A DNA stretch of 17,937 bases, from positions 9,467 through 27,403 of the forward strand of contig DEFL01000045.1 in NCBI GenBank assembly GCA_002350845.1. The letters run 5' to 3'. Below, in pieces: positions 15,260-17,937 of the stretch. The translations under genes and the position numbers were made by a program. The DNA is from Christensenella sp. UBA2853 (lineage in GTDB: Bacteria; Bacillota; Clostridia; Christensenellales; Aristaeellaceae). Within the stretch, counting starts at the first letter, position 1. Every line of letters begins with the position of its first letter. A model generated the notes under the pieces. The model was not told where the DNA came from. It worked only from the letters and a program-made list of their open reading frames with translations, and made no database searches.

Positions 15260-16177
15260 TTAAGCAGCCGGTTCGAGGGCAGCTTCATGTTCCTGAATGA
15301 ATTCATACAGGGCCTGGACAGCGTCCATGAGACGCGGACCGGGTCTGGTGATTTCGTTGGAATCCGCATTGAAAACCTGGCCGCTGGTGATGGCCTTCAG
15401 GTTTTCCCAGCCGGGACGGGTCATGATCTCTTCCACGGGTGTGGGGCCCTCGCCGAAATACATGGTGGTGGTGACAATGTAATCGGGATCCCGGGCGAGC
15501 ACCTGCTCCTCAGAAATGGGGGCCCAGCCCTCCACATCGGCGAACGCATTGGTCAGACCGCACATGCCGGCCAGTTCATCCATAAAGGTGCCCTTGCCTG
15601 CAACCCACAGACCCCACTGCAGGGGGCTGACTTCAAAGTAGACGGTCTTGCCCGTGTCCTTGGAGGACTCGGACACTGCGCTGAACGCCTGCTGCATGGA
15701 AGCAGTCAGTGCGCTGGCTTCTTCGGTCTTGCCGGTCAGAGCGCCGATCATGCGGATGGCTTCATAGACGCCTTCCACATTCTGAGCATCGGAAACGACG
15801 ACATGGATGCCGGCGTTTTCAAGAGCTTCAACCTGTTCGGTGGTCTGAGCCATGGTGGCCATCAGGACAACCTGCGGCTCGAGTGCCTTGATCTGTTCAA
15901 TGTTGGTTTCAGCACCAGACTGAACAGAGGGCAGGGACAGGACTGCCTCGGGGTAGTCGCAGTATTCACCGCGGCCCACGAGCAGGTCGCCTGCACCCAG
16001 GGCATACAGGATTTCACAGTCAGAGGCTGTGAGGGCCACGATGCGGGTGGCCGGTTCGGTCAGCGTGATCTCGCGGCCTGTCATGTCGGTGACAGTCACA
16101 GCGGTTTCTGCACAGGCACCCGTCAGCGACAGGGCCATGAGCAGAACAAGAAACAGGGACGTGCATTTGCGGAACAT
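15260..16177 (-). CDS. btuF: Cobalamin-binding protein of ABC importer (BtuF-like)
   Basis: Extracytoplasmic solute-binding protein of 305 aa that captures corrinoids for BtuCD. It has a signal peptide ending near ACAE. The mature chain shows the class III binding-protein fold (VTDMTGREITL, RIVALTASDCEILYALGAGD, CDYPEAVLSLPSV, PDYIVTTTMY, RPGPRLMDAVQALYEFI). The cysteine at 22 is not in a canonical lipobox, so membrane anchoring is uncertain. ATG 16177 is chosen because AGGAGGG lies 6 nt upstream and the signal peptide begins there; the ATG at 16210 lacks a binding site. It is the first gene of the btuFCD operon, below a cobalamin riboswitch, and its ribosome binding site may pair with an upstream CCTCC. 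Confidence 0.92.
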   Translation of the reverse strand: MFRKCTSLFLVLLMALSLTGACAETAVTVTDMTGREITLTEPATRIVALTASDCEILYALGAGDLLVGRGEYCDYPEAVLSLPSVQSGAETNIEQIKALEPQVVLMATMAQTTEQVEALENAGIHVVVSDAQNVEGVYEAIRMIGALTGKTEEASALTASMQQAFSAVSESSKDTGKTVYFEVSPLQWGLWVAGKGTFMDELAGMCGLTNAFADVEGWAPISEEQVLARDPDYIVTTTMYFGEGPTPVEEIMTRPGWENLKAITSGQVFNADSNEITRPGPRLMDAVQALYEFIQEHEAALEPAA

Positions 16178-16290
16178 CTTGTTCCCTCCTATAAAAATAG
16201 TTGTGAACAAATGAATCAGCGAAGCAGTGCCTGCTTCGGAGGAACACCATACAGACAGGACGTCTGAACGGCAAGACCCACCCCCAGGGG
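16178..16290 (-). promoter_or_regulatory. Riboswitch expression platform with likely Shine-Dalgarno sequestration
   Basis: Between aptamer and btuF, GTTCCTCC (minus strand, 16245-16238) can pair with the btuF ribosome binding region GGAGGGAAC (16189-16181) with one bulge. A competing hairpin (CGAAGCAG, GCA, CTGCTTCG; 16238-16220) lies between them and shares its edge. No U-run follows any stem, so control of translation rather than termination is the likely mode. The pairing is seen; the switching is inferred. Confidence 0.55.
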
Positions 16291-16450
16291 TTGTTCAATC
16301 GACACAAACAGGTCTCCCGGCTTGGCTTCATTCTACTTGCACACCTTCCCACATCATGGATGCAGTGGCTTCATCGTGCGTTCGTCAGCTTCACGGTTAC
16401 TGGGATAGCCCGGAAATCTCATCCGTATTCCCGTGGCACAGCAGAGCTGT
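16291..16450 (-). promoter_or_regulatory. Cobalamin riboswitch aptamer
   Basis: Read on the minus strand, the conserved elements appear in the right order. They are GGGAATACGGATGAGATTTCC (16432-16412), the CCCAGTAACCGTGAAG stretch, GCCACTG (16369-16363), GGGAAGG (16350-16344) and the B12 box, GAAGCCAAGCCGGGAGACCTG (16329-16309). This RNA binds adenosyl- or related cobalamins and represses downstream B12-uptake genes. It lies between a consensus promoter and btuF. The outer edges are approximate because the closing stem was placed by eye. Confidence 0.9.
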
Positions 16451-16499
16451 GCCGCACATCGCTGTGCAGATGCGTCGGCCATTCACTTGTCAAAGAAGA

Positions 16500-16528
16500 A
16501 TTATACTGTGATGAACAGTCAGCGTCAA
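16500..16528 (-). promoter_or_regulatory. Sigma-A promoter of the btuFCD operon
   Basis: On the minus strand, TTGACG (16528-16523), a 17-nt spacer and TATAAT (16505-16500) lie about 50 bp upstream of the riboswitch core. Confidence 0.88.
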
Positions 16529-16573
16529 TGTAACGCCGGAGAATTACGGACGCGTTTTATAGAAGGTAAAACT

Positions 16574-16613
16574 GAAAAGGAGATGAACCCCGCGTGAGGT
16601 CCATCTCCTTTTC
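16574..16613 (-). terminator. Terminator after the FMN-binding protein gene
   Basis: GAAAAGGAGATG and CATCTCCTTTTC (16574-16585 and 16602-16613) pair perfectly, with partial extension into ACC/GGT. On the minus strand the stem ends in TTTTC and is followed by AGTTTT. It lies 22 bp after the stop codon at 16636 and separates it from the btu promoter. Confidence 0.8.
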
Positions 16614-16635
16614 TATTCAGAAACCACCTGTGAAA

Positions 16636-17937
16636 TCAGTTTCCGGAAGTGTAATCCATGAGTGCATTGACAGCCTTGACAATGGCTGTGCTGGTCACCG
16701 TTGCACCGGCAACCGCGTCAATGTTTTCACCGATGGCGAACGGAGCAGTCTTGCCGACGAACTGGCCGGTGAAGGCTTCGTCAGAGCAGCGGTCACCGAT
16801 ACCGGCTGTCTGTGCAGATGCATCGACGGTGAGAGCGGCAATGGTGCCATCCTCTGCCTTCTTCAGGCTGACCACAAGGGGCAGTCCGCCAAAGCCGGGG
16901 ACGGTAGCCGTCAGCGTTCCGTCCTCACCAACCTCGGGCACGATGGGTGCCTCGGTGGGAGCGGGGGTGGCTGTCGGAGCTTCCGTGGGATCGGGAGCAG
17001 CGGTGGGTTCCTGTGTGGGTTCTGCGGTCGGTGCAGCAGTCGGAACGGGTGTGGGTTCTGCAGTGGGTTCGGGCGTGGGCGCCTCGGTTGCTTCAGGGAG
17101 CAGGCCGAGCAGCTCATTGACGGCTTCGACCACAGCGGAACTGGTCAGGGTTGCACCGGCGAGAGCATCAATGTTTTCACCGATGGCGAAGGGACCGGTC
17201 TTGCCGACAAACTGGCTGGTAAAGGCGGTGTCAGCGACGCGGTCGCCGATGCCGGCTGTCTGAACGGAAGCATCCACGGTCAGGCTGGTTACGGTGCCGT
17301 CGTCCGACTTGGTCAGGGAGACGGTCACAGGCAGCTCGCCGAAACCGGGCTTGGTGATGGTGTAAACTTCTCCGAGATCTTCAGGAACCGGCGTTTCCTG
17401 AACGGCGGCTTCTCCGGCAGGAGCAGCAAGCAGTTCGTTGACTGCATCGACGACTGCGGCACTGGAGATGGTTGCGCCGGCCATGGCGTCCACATTTTCA
17501 CCGAGGACAAAGGGACCGGTCTTGCCGATGAACTGGCTGGTAAAGGCAGTGTCAGCGACACGGTCGCCGATTCCGGCGGTCTGGATGGAAGCATCCACAG
17601 TCAGGCTGGTCACGGTGCCGTCGTCCGACTTGGTGATGGAAACGGTCAGAGGCAGTTCGCCGAAACCGGGCTTGGTGATGGAATAGACTTCTCCAAGATC
17701 CGCAGGGACTGCGGTGACTTCAGGTGCCGGTTCTTCCACAGCGGGCTCTTCAGCGGCAGGCTCAGCAGCAGGTTCTTCAGCGGCGGGAGCACCGGTCATG
17801 AGTTCGTTCACAGCATCAACAACAGCGGTGCTGGTGAGGGTGGCGGAAGCAACGGCATCCACATTTTCGCCGAGAACGAAGGGAGCGGTCTTGCCGACAA
17901 ACTGGCTGGTGAACGCTTCCTCAGCGCAGCGCTGGCC
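16636..17937 (-). CDS. Multi-FMN-binding-domain protein (C-terminal part; start outside window)
   Basis: Probably an exported redox protein carrying several covalently bound FMN groups. The last 433 residues are visible and the frame is open to the window edge. Three full FMN_bind-type domains occur (about 17697-17428, 17379-17107 and 16923-16657), plus the end of a fourth at 17937-17797. Each ends in a flavinylation-like motif: DAVASATLTS, DAMAGATISS, DALAGATLTS and DAVAGATVTS. In NqrC/RnfG-type domains the threonine of GAT receives FMN from the transferase ApbE. Linkers are Ala/Glu/Pro-rich, and before the last domain Pro/Thr/Ala/Glu-rich (about 55 residues), as in cell-surface proteins. 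No LPXTG or membrane anchor is present at the C-terminus. No apbE is in this window. Multi-flavinylated proteins of this kind have been linked to extracytoplasmic electron transfer; that role here is inferred. Confidence 0.88.
   Translation of the reverse strand, partial: GQRCAEEAFTSQFVGKTAPFVLGENVDAVASATLTSTAVVDAVNELMTGAPAAEEPAAEPAAEEPAVEEPAPEVTAVPADLGEVYSITKPGFGELPLTVSITKSDDGTVTSLTVDASIQTAGIGDRVADTAFTSQFIGKTGPFVLGENVDAMAGATISSAAVVDAVNELLAAPAGEAAVQETPVPEDLGEVYTITKPGFGELPVTVSLTKSDDGTVTSLTVDASVQTAGIGDRVADTAFTSQFVGKTGPFAIGENIDALAGATLTSSAVVEAVNELLGLLPEATEAPTPEPTAEPTPVPTAAPTAEPTQEPTAAPDPTEAPTATPAPTEAPIVPEVGEDGTLTATVPGFGGLPLVVSLKKAEDGTIAALTVDASAQTAGIGDRCSDEAFTGQFVGKTAPFAIGENIDAVAGATVTSTAIVKAVNALMDYTSGN
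16657..17937 (-). repeat. Coding repeats of the FMN-binding domain
   Basis: Units of roughly 90 codons recur. The two full central units (17697-17428 and 17379-17107) are the most alike, sharing runs such as LGEVY, ITKPGFGELP, KSDDGTVTSLTVDAS and QTAGIGDRVADTAFTSQF. The last unit (16923-16657) and the partial unit at the edge are more diverged, with GDRCSDEAF and GQRCAEEAF in place of GDRVADTAF. Such repeats can recombine to change domain number. Confidence 0.85.

Noticed and set aside
15287..16267. Long plus-strand open frame opposite btuF
   Set aside because: Shadow of the binding-protein gene; it would also run through the btuF ribosome binding region.
17107..17937. CRISPR array or non-coding tandem repeat
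   Set aside because: The repeats are long, coding, in frame and translate into FMN-binding domains.

Overview
The window looks like a chromosomal segment of an anaerobic, gut- or rumen-type member of the Bacillota (Clostridia in the broad sense). This is inferred from consensus sigma-A promoters, strong AGGAGG-type ribosome binding sites, a single-chain dimeric glycyl-tRNA synthetase, secreted proteins with short signal peptides and a Pro/Thr-rich flavoprotein. No taxonomic search was possible.

Layout, left to right. (1) 1-746, minus: 5' part of alaS, with a sigma-A promoter (962-990) and a structured leader of about 210 nt. (2) 1053-7231: a composite transposon-like insertion between alaS and its neighbour. 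Its left edge is a 101-bp remnant of an IS1634-type element (1053-1153) and its right edge a nearly full copy of the same IS (5175-7231), whose transposase gene is broken. It is flanked by two identical 90-bp direct repeats (963-1052 and 7232-7321) that abut the IS ends exactly. The cargo is nrfA (pentaheme nitrite reductase), resB and ccsA (system II cytochrome c maturation), all on the minus strand with a promoter next to the IS, plus a decayed serine-recombinase fragment. (3) 7449-8846, plus: a secreted protein of unknown function. (4) 8940-10319, minus: glycyl-tRNA synthetase. (5) 10559-13354, plus: a 931-aa protein with a sigma-70 region-4-like helix-turn-helix and no other recognised domain. 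(6) 13402-16528, minus: btuF-btuC-btuD cobalamin uptake operon with a cobalamin riboswitch, a likely Shine-Dalgarno-sequestering element and an attenuator-like terminator between btuF and btuC. (7) 16636-17937, minus: C-terminal part of an exported protein with repeated FMN-binding domains, running off the window.

How the parts fit. The insertion carries a compact nitrite-ammonification module: the reductase plus the two-protein synthase needed to attach its hemes, including the unusual CXXCK heme. No NrfH or other quinol-oxidising partner is present, so electrons must come from a host system. The insertion duplicated the alaS promoter, so alaS keeps one intact copy while a near-copy faces the transposase and, beyond it, the nrf operon. 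The long duplication matches the known habit of IS1634/IS1549-type elements. The mobile nrf module is the main discovery candidate.
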